From Azolla caroliniana (lineage: Eukaryota > Polypodiophyta): a stretch of 64,000 nt of DNA. The translations under genes and the position numbers were made by a program. The DNA lies in the NCBI GenBank assembly GCA_043228905.1, contig JBHGNT010000010.1, forward strand, positions 5,084,001-5,148,000, in the 5' to 3' direction. Shown here in pieces: positions 21,601 to 32,857 of this stretch (the first letter of the stretch is position 1; every line of letters starts with the position of its first letter). The notes below the pieces were generated by a model. The model saw only the letters and a program-made list of their open reading frames with translations, made no database searches and was not told the DNA's origin.

Positions 21601-23935
21601 GGCTAGCTTATTCCAGAAACATGAAACAATAATTGAAAGTGATCTAGAAGCTCAATATGGATTTTTTTCTAGGAAAAAGTTCTCATGAAGAGAGTGCCAA
21701 CCTCCATCATGTTTCTCACTCTAAGTAACTGAAATTTGAGTTTTCGTAATCTGATCAGAATTGGGCAGAAATTAGGTATTAAAAAAATCAGAAATTAAGG
21801 TTTCTGATATTTTTTTGTCTGAAATTGGTATTTTGCTCTGGGATTTGTGAAATAAAGAACTTGGGGTTTACGTCGGTTACGAAATTCAGAAATTAGAGTT
21901 TCTGAAATATCCTGAGAATATTCAGTTGTGCCAGTAGGCTTTGCAGTTGCAGATCATGACAATTGGGACACTTCCGTGGACTTACTTCCTGGAACTTGTG
22001 GTTTTCTGGCTGAAACACCTTATTCTTGTGACCTCTTGATTTTAATTGAATTACCAAAGGGTCTATGCTTTCGGTTGAGATTTGGGAAGATTATTTGAGA
22101 GTGAGATTTAGATTTGTGGGATGTTGCAGTGAACAACTGACAAAAGTGGGGTAGCAACAGTTAGAAACTGAGGGAAGTGGGACAATAAATTAAATGATCT
22201 ACCATTATCATATCTTGCAAGCCAATTCAAGAACGACAGTTGCTCATAGCTAGAGCCAGGATTGATTTGAGAGAACAAGTAACAAAGCCCTTATATCACT
22301 GGTAGGGATCGACAACGGCTCGGCTCAAGCCTAAACCGTTTGTCTTAGCCGGCTTGAAAACGGCTTAGCAGCTCTGCTCGGTTTAGGCTTGAACTTGCCT
22401 TAACGGTTTGAGCTCGGCTTGGCTTGAGCCTCACCAATCCGTCTAAACCATTTAAGCCGTTTATAAACTTTAGAGAGAGGGGGAGAGACAACAGACAAGG
22501 GGAATTAAAGAGAGAGAGAGAGAGAGAGTGAGTGAGGGAGAACTACACAGACGAGGAGAGAGAGAGAGAGAGAGAGAGGAACTACATAGAGGGGAGAGAG
22601 GGAGAGAGTTGAGACCACAGACGTGAGAGAGAGTGGGAGGGAGAGCTTCTACAATGTATAGTATATAGTGGATCATCTGAGAGAGAGAGAGAGAGGGAGG
22701 TTTCTAAACTGGTTTCCAAGCCGGTTCACAAACCGGAACCGGTTTAGGCTAAACCGGTTTGTGAACTGGCTCGGCTCGGCTCAGCTCAGGTTTGAGATCC
22801 TGTAAACGGTTTAGACTTAGCCGGTTTGGCTTGGATCAGGCCAAACCGGCTAAGCCTAAACCGAACCGTTGCCGATCCCTACTTATATGTAAACAGCTTG
22901 AATGATGGTTTCCAACCTGACCGAGGTTGAGATAATTCTCTCTTATGTAGATCCCATCTCTGTAGTAAAGATGGGCTAATGACCCACAGCAGTAAGGCAT
23001 TCTCTACGATGATCCAACAACTTTTGATGCAGAGAAAAATGTTGTCATTGAATCGAAGTACATATTGGTTGTTTTGATGCTTTTACAGTGTCTGTTGTAG
23101 TATAATCATAATTTATGTCTGTTAACAGTGAACCAATTTGGACAAAACATTTTACTATGTCATATATGCTTTTATTGATGTCTTCAGAAGGTCAGACAGT
23201 ATAACTTCTTGCCTTTTGTCTGATTTAATAACTTTGAATTCTATATCAGCTCTTCTAAAGCACCAAAATATTCATCCCTACAGGATCTGAGACCTCAACC
23301 TCAACTTCTGTAGAAAATTTACGGACAAGCCATGGCATTGTTAATATATTTGCATGGGCAATATTAGCTCCTGTTGGCGGTTTTCTAGCCCGGTATCTCC
23401 GACAACGGGCTCCTTTGTGGTTTCACCTGCATATTGGTTTCCAAACATCCAGCTTTCTTCTTGCGATAGTTGGAATTGGTTTAGGGATCAAGTTGACCCA
23501 CGAACTCCCTGATGCCAGTTGGGGACGTCATAGGCTCATTGGAATCTTTGTTATCACTTTTGCAACTCTTCAGGTATGCCACAACATCATGGTCTTATAT
23601 CATTTTTTGGCATTGTATTCATGTCGAATGAACGTGATATATGCATTGCGTATATGATTTAGGTTACAGCACTGTGTTGGAGGCCCGCCAAGAATCGCAA
23701 GTTCTGGAATTGGTATCATCATAATGCGGGTCGGTTTGTCCTTCTTCTGGCTGCGATCAATATTGTTGTAGGTATCAGATTAGCTGATGCAGGCCATTCT
23801 TGGAAGGTTGGGTATGCCTTTATTCTAGCTATAACTCTCATTTCATTTCTTATCTTGGAGTCCATCTACTGGTATAAGTGGTTCAAGCAACGTAGAAACC
23901 CGTCTACAGCTTTCTCCAACTATGAAATGATGTAA
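18425..23935 (+). CDS. Cytochrome b561 and DOMON domain-containing protein (4 exons)
   Basis: Exons 18425..18631, 20149..20572, 23284..23573 and 23663..23935 join in phases 0, 1 and 0 to give 397 residues, typical of the CYBDOM family. Residues 1-32 form a signal peptide. A DOMON domain follows (about 70-205; FYDKNIQRLSIVLSAN, MNWFSMGWSP, ASYRMSLDF). The C-terminal half is a cytochrome b561 core of about five to six helices with four candidate heme-ligand histidines at 227 (SHG), 260 (LHIGFQ), 293 (GRHRL) and 327 (YHHN). Family members are plasma-membrane ascorbate-reducible electron carriers; that role is family knowledge. Intron 2 (2.7 kb) holds a hAT-like element at 22303..22881. No defect seen in the coding sequence. 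Confidence 0.94.
22303..22881 (-). mobile_element. hAT-like non-autonomous element, copy 3 (579 bp, inverted)
   Basis: Ends TAGGGATCGACAACGG and CCGTTGCCGATCCCTA. It is in opposite orientation to the 6463..7541 copy, with the same ACCGGTTT-rich subterminal hairpin (now at the right end) and the same GATCCACTATATAC / TGTAGAAGCTCTCC blocks next to a shorter CT/GA core. The target duplication is imperfect: CTTATAT precedes it at 22290..22296 with six extra bases before the terminus, and follows it at 22882..22888. It lies in intron 2 of the CYBDOM gene. Confidence 0.82.
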
Positions 23936-25756
23936 ACAACATACTTTGCTAAAGAAGATCCCGCATCTTTTCAAACATTTGTAATTCATCTAGTTTTTCG
24001 TAAGCATATTGATTTTTTGGATGCACCAAAACATATCAGGCCAATTGGCTACTTCATGTGTCTTACACGACAAATGTATTATTGCTTTGAGTCTTTGCAA
24101 ATACTGTGGTTAAAACAGTTAAAAGATTAACCCAACACATTGCATCTTGTATGATTTAGGCAATACCCCCAAAGCCTAAAGCCTAAAACTCTAGGTACCT
24201 CAGGGGGAAAGGAAGACTTGAAAGAAACTCAAAAGTTTTGTATAGTTGTGGCCATGTGGTTATATATGTACAAACAAAACCTATATTTCAAGTTATTCTT
24301 GTGGAATGTGTCGGCAGCAGTAAACCTATATAATGTCATGATTTGTGAGTAGGGCCAAGAAGTTCCAATTTCCAAACATGATCGTCACCTTGCCATACAA
24401 AATCATTACAATGAGCACCGCGTCAATGTTTAGAAGCCTATAACCAATAGCCCTAACTTAGCAAAAAAAACCCCAAAGAGATTATATTGTTGGGTGATTT
24501 GGACATTGTTTTTGGATACTTGATCTTTGTTTTCTTGAGAGTTAGTATTGAGTTAATTATTCACCATGATCCATAGATCAGGCAAAGTTCATGAGCGATC
24601 TTTTTCATAAAAATTTGTCTTCAAGTGTAGATATAAGCTTAATTGCCGATTAGTTTCCCATAAGAATTTGCTTGTAGAGAAACAAAAATAATCATAGGTT
24701 TAGCTAAGGAGAAAATTATTTTAAATGTTGGTTTTTTTATTTTTGGTGAGGAGGAAAAATTAACCCCTTGTGGTAAGTGCCTAGGACAAATGCAGAACCC
24801 CAATTGAATGGACTCTACATTAGGTGACATGTTTACAGGGGGCATTCCATAGATGTAACATATGAAGCATATTAAGACTCTAAAACGATCTCTACCAAAT
24901 GCACATTAAATCCAAAGCCATACAAAAGATGTTTGCTTATATATTATGTATTGAACTGGGAAGCCATTTTTAAACATGGGAAGCCATTTTTAAACATGCC
25001 ATACAGTAAATGGGATTCACTAATAATGGGACAAAAGGTGTTAGATTGAATTCTAATAGTTTGTTGGAAATTCGTGTACCTAATGCTTTCACTTGGAGTA
25101 TACCAAAGGAACATTTCATTTGATTACACTTAGACAACCATGATAGGTATATCATTTTGACCTTTAGAAAATCCTCAAAAAATTTGCGAGAAACGCAATT
25201 AGTTGCAAATAGCTAGCTAGAACTTGTACCTCTGGATTTTGTAAAACTTGATGTCTTTTTGGTCGGGTGATGCTCATGCCTAGGTGAAGGCATCAAATGG
25301 TACCTTGACAAATAGAAGAGGAAAAAAATGGTGGACTTTGGGCATTTTGTCACAATTTGTCCCTACCTAGTTTGACCTTAGCTAAGACTGAAGCCACATG
25401 CATGTAAATTGCACGAGAGAGGAAGGGAGAAGGACATTGACACATGTCGTTGTCACAATTGCAAGTCGGCATCGGTGATTGGCGCACGTCATTGAACCTA
25501 TAGCTACATGATCCCAAACTTAGGTTCCACACACACACACACACACACACAAAGCCCTACCTAAGGAGAAAAGGGAGGGGAACTTTAGATTCCCGAAATA
25601 CCCCTGCCTTCCAACAAAATTTGCTAAACACATGTAAATCCATTTCCCACAATTTAGCATTCCTCCATGTCTCCACTTTATAACTCTTTGGAAAGTTACT
25701 TCACTTCTCTCTTTAAAAGATGGTAGAGCTTTTTGGCATTTTCAGACACCAAGATG
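23936..25756. other. Intergenic, no gene recognised
   Basis: AT-rich. Contains a small direct duplication of GGGAAGCCATTTTTAAACAT (about 24959..24998) and a CA microsatellite (25529..25551). The 3-prime UTR of the CYBDOM gene must occupy the first few hundred bases. Confidence 0.6.
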
Positions 25757-25985
25757 GTTTTTTTTTAAAGATATCTTGTCCTTAGTATAAACAATTTACA
25801 AGATTTTAAACCTCAATGTGATCGGCGGGGGAAACAACCATTTCGGCGGCTGAAAATGCCAATAAGGAGTGCTGTCATTGGATGTCATGAACAGAGTAGT
25901 TGTCCAGATAATAAGAAACTCACTCCATTGAACAATTTTAGCTTCAAAATCTCCAACTATACCATCCCATTGACACGATCTTCCC
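25757..25985 (-). mobile_element. LINE 3-prime tail, short copy
   Basis: A T-run at 25757..25767 (poly-A on minus), then AAGATATCTTGTC and about 215 bp homologous to 2645..2860 and 26015..26225. It ends before the zf-RVT coding part, so it is a strongly 5-prime-truncated insertion. Confidence 0.75.
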
Positions 25986-25994
25986 TCCACATAT

Positions 25995-26460
25995 CACTTT
26001 TTTATTTTGTTTTAAAGAAGATATCTTGTCATTAGTGTAAACATTTTACAAGATTTTAAACTCTATGTGATCGACGGGGGAACAACCATTTCGGAGGCTT
26101 AAAATGCCAATAAGGAGTGTCGTAATTGGATATCATGAATGGAGTAGTTGTCCAGACGATAAGAAACTCATGCCGTTGAGCAATTTTAGCATCAAAATCT
26201 CCAATTATACCATCCCATTGACCCTTTCAAAGTATGAACTATGTCTAACCAAATCTTTGAAACCAATTCAGTCGGTGATGTTTTGAGTTGATGGAAAATG
26301 AGAGAGCGCTGAGCCTTCCAGATGTGATATATAGTGGCACTACTCAATGTCTCCCATACTAGTTGGACTTCCTTCCGTATTCCTGAAAATTGTAATGACA
26401 GCAATTGTAATTTGGTATGAACACTTCCTCATTTAGTGTAAAATCCATGGTCCACACCTC
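25995..26460 (-). mobile_element. LINE 3-prime tail, longer copy
   Basis: A T-rich start (26000..26013), then the same 3-prime region, then minus-strand coding with TLSSATIYHIWKAQRSLIFH (zf-RVT) and a further 100 bp that in the 2.6-kb copy is found only after copia-1 at 9337. It therefore shows the uninterrupted form of that locus. Confidence 0.78.
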
Positions 26461-26584
26461 TATGTATGTATATTTGTGTATATGTACTTAAAAAAGTCCA
26501 GGCATACACATACACATGAGAGCCACGCCTCTATGTATATTTGTGTATACTAAGGAATGCATATCTTTCTTAAAAAAAGTCTAG

Positions 26585-26589
<5 letters not shown>

Positions 26590-26627
<38 letters not shown>

Positions 26628-26782
26628 TGTACATACACATACACATACACATGCACATACACATCCACATCCACATGCAAATATGTATATACACATACAC
26701 ATGCAAATATGTATGCACATTACACATAGACATAGACATAGACATAGACATAGACATAGACATACACATAGACATACACATA

Positions 26783-26861
<79 letters not shown>

Positions 26862-26890
26862 TAATACACATAATACACATAATACACATA

Positions 26891-26963
<73 letters not shown>

Positions 26964-27010
26964 TACGGATACGCATATACGCTCAGCATACGGATACGCA
27001 AATACGCATG
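26590..27010. repeat. Large CA and CATACA-type microsatellite
   Basis: AC dinucleotides (26590..26624), then about 55 hexanucleotide units of ACACAT, AGACAT and AATACACAT (26629..26970), then ATACGGATACGC variants. It ends about 200 bp upstream of the trihelix start codon. Apparent long reading frames of HTHTHT, MCMCMC or VYVYVY are artefacts of it. Confidence 0.97.
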
Positions 27011-27206
27011 CTTACCATAGGGAACAGAACTCTGCAGCTGAACAGAGCAAACGAAGAAGCAATTGGGAAGGAAGGGAAGGGAAGGAAGGAGGCAGAGAGT
27101 ATGTATGTGAGGAAGAAGGGTTCTTCTGTCTCTTTCCTTCTTCCTGCTGTCGGAGGCGGAGGAGCAGTCCTCAGGGAAACCCTAATCGGAAAGGCGAGGC
27201 GCGGCT

Positions 27207-28373
27207 ATGGCTTCTGACGATGGGGAGCCTCAAGAGGCAACCGGAAGGGAAGAAGAAGAGCAGCAGCAGGAGGAGGAGGAGGAGGAGGAGGAGGAGGTGA
27301 CCCCACCTCCTCCTCCTCTTCCTCTGCTTCTTCTTCCGGCTCCTCCTCCTCCTCCTGCCTCTGCCTCTGCATCTGCTGCTGCTGCTGCTGCTGCTTCATC
27401 CTCTCTGCCGCCACGGATCCTCTCTCTCCATAAATTGCGTCAATCCGGCAAGAAACCCCCTGGCACATGGACCCCTGCAGAGACCTTTCATCTCATCAAC
27501 ACCTACCAGGAGAAGTGGTATGCCCTAAAACGAGGCCAGCTCCGCACCATCCACTGGGATGAGGTTGCAGAGAAGCTAGCTTCTCTCTGCCATGGCCTCC
27601 AGGATGTTACTCCCAAGTCCTCCATGCAGTGCCGCCACAAGCTCGAGAAGCTCCGCCGGCGGTACCGAGCGGAGAAGCAGCTCATCCTCCGGAAAGGACC
27701 TGCCTTCGCAGCCTCCGGATCTTGGCCCTTCTTCGTGCAGATGGATCATATGGAGAGAGGCCCCTCTGCCCCACCCTTGCAGGCGCAGCACTACCAATTC
27801 CATCCCGATCTGCGCCAGGGCGCAAGTCATAATGCTGTCGCTGTTGCACAGGAGAATAATGCAATGAATGAGTCTACCACAATTAGCTTGGACGAGGATT
27901 CGGACCAGCCCCCTCCACGAGTATTCGCGACCCGCAAGCGGCGGATGCATCATCATCAGAACCCTTATATCAAAGAGGACCATGAAGCAGATTCGACAAA
28001 GAAGGCGAATAAGAAGAAGCCTGTGAATGGTGGTTCTAGCAGCAGCAGTAAGAGAGAGAAGAGTAGAGAAGCCTCTCCTGTAAACCCTAGCCCTCCCCCT
28101 AACCCACCATGGTATGAGATGGGTCATTCTGATGTTCAGCAAGCCTCGGAGCTAGCATACCTTGTCCGTGCCTTGGGAGAGAATTTCCTCAGGATGGAAC
28201 AATTGAAGATCCAGATGCAGCGTGAGAATGAGCTGTTCCGAGCTGACATGGAGCTCCGACGGACCGAGATGGTTATCGACTCACAGAAACAAATTGCGGA
28301 ATTATTTTCCGAGGCCATGATAAACATGAAGAAGAAGACAAAGAAGACAAAGAAGGATCAACCAACCAGATGA
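27207..28373 (+). CDS. Trihelix (SIP1/ASIL-type) transcription factor, intronless
   Basis: 388 residues from the ATG at 27207. The N-terminus is low complexity (Glu runs 16-30, Pro runs 33-50, Ala runs 52-68). A trihelix DNA-binding domain spans about 86-158: TWTPAETFHLINTYQEKWY, then HWDEVAEKLASL, then MQCRHKLEKLRRRYRAEK, with the tryptophans that form the core of the three helices. Basic clusters KRRMHHH and KKANKKKP look like nuclear localisation signals. The C-terminal 318-372 is a Leu/Glu/Arg heptad coiled coil (LRMEQLKIQMQRENELFRAD) typical of SIP1-clade members. These are single-exon plant transcriptional regulators, often repressors; targets cannot be told from sequence. The start is supported by the absence of an upstream in-frame ATG after the microsatellite. 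Confidence 0.92.
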   Translation: MASDDGEPQEATGREEEEQQQEEEEEEEEEVTPPPPPLPLLLLPAPPPPPASASASAAAAAAASSSLPPRILSLHKLRQSGKKPPGTWTPAETFHLINTYQEKWYALKRGQLRTIHWDEVAEKLASLCHGLQDVTPKSSMQCRHKLEKLRRRYRAEKQLILRKGPAFAASGSWPFFVQMDHMERGPSAPPLQAQHYQFHPDLRQGASHNAVAVAQENNAMNESTTISLDEDSDQPPPRVFATRKRRMHHHQNPYIKEDHEADSTKKANKKKPVNGGSSSSSKREKSREASPVNPSPPPNPPWYEMGHSDVQQASELAYLVRALGENFLRMEQLKIQMQRENELFRADMELRRTEMVIDSQKQIAELFSEAMINMKKKTKKTKKDQPTR

Positions 28374-29968
28374 TAGCTAAGTTCAACCAGGTGGAGAGCT
28401 TAAAACGTTATAATCGTGGAATTTGTAATGAAATCATTTTTCTTCCAGTTACTGTGCTTGAAAGTTCGGTTTGCCTATCTGAAATAGAAATACGTGCTTG
28501 GTATCAGAAATTGTTTTTCTAACATTCTTTTTTGGAGCAACATCCATTAAAAAAAAAGACCATGAATTGTATTGTAGGATAATGCTCGTGTTTGGTCATC
28601 TATCACCAATATTTGTCAATTGGCCAAGTTATAGGTTTTCAATAGGATAGAGCTCTTCAATGGCTGTCTCAGACGCATGTATTCCAATCTTCATTACAAT
28701 CATCAATGCCTAAACTAAGTTCACGCCTGATATATATTAGTTGATTTTGGGCATTTTCTGAACAAGAGCTTTTTATATACATCTTGTTGGGCTTGGAGGT
28801 GGAACCATGTAAACATATTGTTGGCCAGAATGGGACTTGGTCAATGCTTGATGGATTGTTGGATTGCACACAAATGGCTTGTTGAAGAGTATTTTGATGT
28901 GCACATAGAGAAATAAAAGGGACAGGAGAACTCAAGTCCATGTTTTAGTCACCCACATTGGAATTCCTGCACACTAAATTCAGAAGAACCCAAAACAGAT
29001 CTAATTTCCAAGCATTGTGTAGCTCGATTCATACTCAATATGGGGAAAATTACTGAAGGCAGTTGACCGATGCCCAAGCTCACATGTGGACGTGCTTGCG
29101 GAAGCAAACAAGATGTGTCATCATACTGATGCGCATGTATGTGCTCACATTGAAATAGAAAATGGGGCTGGCTGAATATGGAGCAGAGAATTAGAATATG
29201 CAGCCTATATTGCCTCACAATGTACAAGAAACAAAAGAAAGTGTCACTTTGTAATGCCTTGCATATTTATGGATGTTTGCTGAAACAAGTGAAGCTAACT
29301 TCATAGGTTCTGTAGCTGAGAATTTATAGAATCGTATTTATTATCAATTGTGCAAGGGATTCATTTGATTTCAAGTCTAGATCTGCAAGTATTGAGTAGA
29401 GATTTGTGATTAAATTTTTCATGATAAGAGGACAAAATATTGTTTCTGAACTATCTGCACCTCTTGTTATTTGTTTCAGATCAATGGGAGGTGGACCGAA
29501 CTTCTGCCACGTCGATCTATCAAACATATATGATGAATCTCCATATTTTGGATGAAGATGATGATGCCATGCTTCATATTCCTGTATGATATGAGCAGGA
29601 TGATGTAGGGTCTATTAAGACCTTATACTCTAGGTTATAAAGATTTTTGTATATAAACATATTAATAATAAAATACAAGAGAATCCTACTAACATGCAGG
29701 TCATTGGCTACCATAGAAGTTTTTTTGCAAAATGAAAACAAATTTAGATAGTCATTATTTTTGCTTTCTACTCTGGGTAGAAGGTATACAGCATGTAATT
29801 GTAGTGCACCTATCCCTAGTCACAATATTTTCTGCCCACTTCATCATTGAGTCTTCTTGCCTGACGTTTTTGGATTAGAGATATGATGGATGGTAAGAGT
29901 GAAAACTTATCTTACTTCAATTCGAATTTTTGAAATTGATTGCCTTCCATTATAATCATGCATAGGAG

Positions 29969-30030
<62 letters not shown>

Positions 30031-30480
30031 GTAATGTATTAATTGTGAAAAGTCAAATTACAATGATGGAATACGATACACCAGAAAATCAATCAGGGTG
30101 CAAATGACATCCCTCATCTCTAGATACATTGTTATGGACGTGTATTGTCTCATGTGATAAAACCTGATGCAAATGACAGACATGATACCATACCAACCTA
30201 CGAATCCCAGTTTCCTCATGTCTTGACCTCCTTTAGGTCTCCAATAACCTTTGTTGTGGATGCGCAAGAGTTTTCCCACAAGTCATGGGGCACATTCCTT
30301 CATGAGTTCCATTTGCTTGATAGACCTTGGGAGTGAAATGCAAGTCTTGTGGACTCCCTTAAGTTTGTAAATCCTATCAACAACTGTTATGTATGTTTCC
30401 CTTAATTGTTTTTGTCCATATACATGAATCATTGTCACAATCCTTCGGTTACCAAGCAAGTTCCATGTAAGAGATTATTC
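28374..30480. other. Intergenic, no gene recognised
   Basis: Contains the trihelix 3-prime UTR and a compound CT/TA microsatellite at 29970..30030. No reading frame with recognisable domains on either strand. Confidence 0.6.
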
Positions 30481-30920
30481 CTAATGTAAGCATGAAATAA
30501 GGAAATATAAGATAGGTAGATAGAGAAAGAGAGAGAAAGAAGGGTGGCAATCCACCAGACCACCCTCGAGCAAAGGGATCGAGACGGACTCGAGGCTTGA
30601 TTGGCATCCCATACCACCTCCATGGCATTGAGTCATACCTGGTACTTGCGTGCTTGCTACAAGAGCTTGTTCATGACACAATCACAAATTCAATGTAGTC
30701 AAATGATGTGTCTAATGAGGGTAGCTAGGCCTCATATTTATAGCCCAACCTATGGCTCCCATGCAAGTTCACACTTGGTCCTAATGGGTTGTTCCAATTC
30801 CTAGTGTTAAAAGTAATCATTCCTTCTTTACACTCTTGATTAACCCTCACACTTTATCTGCGTGTATAGAATATTGCGGTACAACTTACCACGGAATAAA
30901 TTATGGTCATGCCCGTAACA
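30480..30920 (-). mobile_element. Possible solo LTR or LTR-like promoter sequence
   Basis: On the minus strand the segment opens TGTTACGGGCATGACC (ending at 30920 on plus), has a TATAAATATGAGG box at about 30730..30742 and CT-rich sequence towards 30520, resembling a retrotransposon LTR. I could not find the other terminus or a target duplication, so the left boundary is a guess. Confidence 0.3.
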
Positions 30921-31673
30921 ATCCAACTCTTGCTTTTAGTATCTCCTAGTGTATTTGCATCAACTCGAAATTTTGACCCCCATAGCTCATATGATTTCTG
31001 ATTTAGGATTCAATTAGTTGAGCATGAAGTTAGTCTTTTGGTTTTGATGAATATAGTCAACTATTGCTTTTTAAACTAAAGAGAAAACCTCATGCCATGG
31101 CAAACAACTCCTTGACCTAAAGCTAATGAGATAGTAAAGGGCTTGAATAATAATATAAAGGGGTTTGCTTAACTATGATCAAATGCACCAACAATTCAAA
31201 AAATATAATTGCATGTTTGCAATGACATTGTCAAAATATGGATTCCTAATCACAAAAATCAAGATGATGCACATCGTTGTAGCTTAATTACACTAGAGAA
31301 TCACTAATTTCGTTATAGTATGAGACATGATAACCCTTAATTGATTAAATCAAAACCTTAATTGCTAGTCGTGCTTTGAATGAGATAGCATGGCATGCAT
31401 AGATTGTGATTACTTGAAGAATTTTTAAAAATGAATAATTAATTATATCAGACACATGTATAGCATAATCAATTAAGATCATAAGGCGGAATATGCTAGA
31501 TCGGCGATCCATGATTGACATGAGACAATTATTAGGCAATTGAAGCTAGAATCATACAATTGTCGAGTATTGTTGAATGGGTGGGTCACACGTGATGTGT
31601 CACGACATCTTTGGCAATGAGCTTAATCTTAACTGTCACGGTCACTCATTGATCGATACAATTAATTGGCAGA

Positions 31674-32075
31674 CGAAGCTAGCAACATATGGTTCCATGT
31701 GTTTTTTTGTTTCTTTTTCCTATTTTGAAGGAACAATAACAGAGATTTCCCCGAGAATGTCATGCTCGATCCGAAAAACCTTCCGATACAAATCCGGAAG
31801 TGTGTGTTAGAAGGCATTGGCAACGTTAACGGGACCAAAAGGCATTGTCCGTTGCCCATATTGCCCATATTGTCCGAAGCTAGCAACATATGGTTCCATG
31901 TGTTTTTTTGTTTCTTTTTCCTATTTTGAAGGAACAATAACAGAGATTTCCCCGAGAATGTCATGCTCGATCCGAAAAACCTTCCGATACAAATCCGGAA
32001 GTGTGTGTTAGAAGGCATTGGCAACGTTAACGGGACCAAAAGGCATTGTCCGTTGCCCATATTGCCCACTTGCAT
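31674..32075. repeat. Perfect 201-bp tandem duplication upstream of the ATP synthase delta-prime gene
   Basis: The segment starting CGAAGCTAGCAACATATGG at 31674 recurs at 31875 with no difference I can see up to GTTGCCCATATTGCCCA near 32070. It lies about 350 bp upstream of the ATG at 32429, i.e. in the promoter region. Confidence 0.92.
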
Positions 32076-32101
32076 TACGCAGTGCTCATTTGGGCATGCA
32101 A

Positions 32102-32390
32102 AAGAAGAAGAAGAAGAAGAAGAAGAAGAAGAAGAAAGGGTTAATGAAAAAGCAAATTAGACAGAGGAAAGCGGAAAGCGGAAAGCGGAAAGCAAAAAGC
32201 AAAAAGCAAAAAGCAGAAAGCAGAAAGCAGAAAGCGAAAAGAATTTATATTTCTGTCCTCTCCTCCTCCTCCTTCTTCCTGAGGTATCTCTGAGAAAGAA
32301 GCAGAAGCAGAAGAAGAAGAAGCAGAAGCAGAAGCAGAAGCAGAAGCAGAAGCAGAAGGAGCAGAAGAAGCTCTCAAAGAGAGAAGTAGA
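32102..32390. repeat. Purine-rich microsatellites in the ATP synthase delta-prime leader
   Basis: (GAA)n at 32102..32137, a heptamer GGAAAGC/AAAAAGC/AGAAAGC repeated about 11 times at 32165..32240, and (GCAGAA)n at 32300..32360. This is probably promoter or 5-prime UTR sequence; the strand asymmetry (A/G on the coding strand) is strong. Confidence 0.9.
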
Positions 32391-32428
32391 AAGAAGCAGA
32401 GCAGGAAGACTGAAGGACAGACGCAAAG

Positions 32429-32826
32429 ATGCTGAGTCGACAGAGCCTGCGTGTTCTCCTCTCAATTAGGTCATCGTCTTCTTCTTCTTCTTCTTCCTGC
32501 GGAGGGCTGCGTGGCTTCGCAGTGAAGGCGGCCGATATCCCCCCTCCCGTTTCCGATGCCTTCAAGGAAGCTTTCAAGAAGGCGGCCCCTAACCTAAACC
32601 TCCCCAAGTTCCCTTCGCAGTTCATGGCCCCTCGCCCCCCTGTTCCCTCCACCCTACCCTCCAAACTCACTGTCAATTTCGTCCTCCCATACAAGACCGA
32701 GCTCGAAGCTAAAGAGGTAAACATAGTCTGCGATCCTTTCCCTCTCTAATTCTATCTCTCTCTGTCCCTCCCGCCTTTCCTTTCTGCGTTTGCCTTCCAA
32801 ACGAAACAGATCTCTTTGTTTCGGTG

Positions 32827-32857
<31 letters not shown>

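Noticed and set aside
26557-27300. Frames of up to 247 codons in the CA microsatellite (His-Thr, Met-Cys, Val-Tyr runs)
   Set aside because: Pure translation of simple repeats on both strands.
27205-28142. Minus-strand frames overlapping the trihelix gene (87 and 188 codons)
   Set aside because: Shadows of a well-supported plus-strand gene with clear domains.
30145-31810. Small frames between the trihelix and ATP synthase genes
   Set aside because: Short, no domains, no splice pattern; partly created by the 201-bp duplication.
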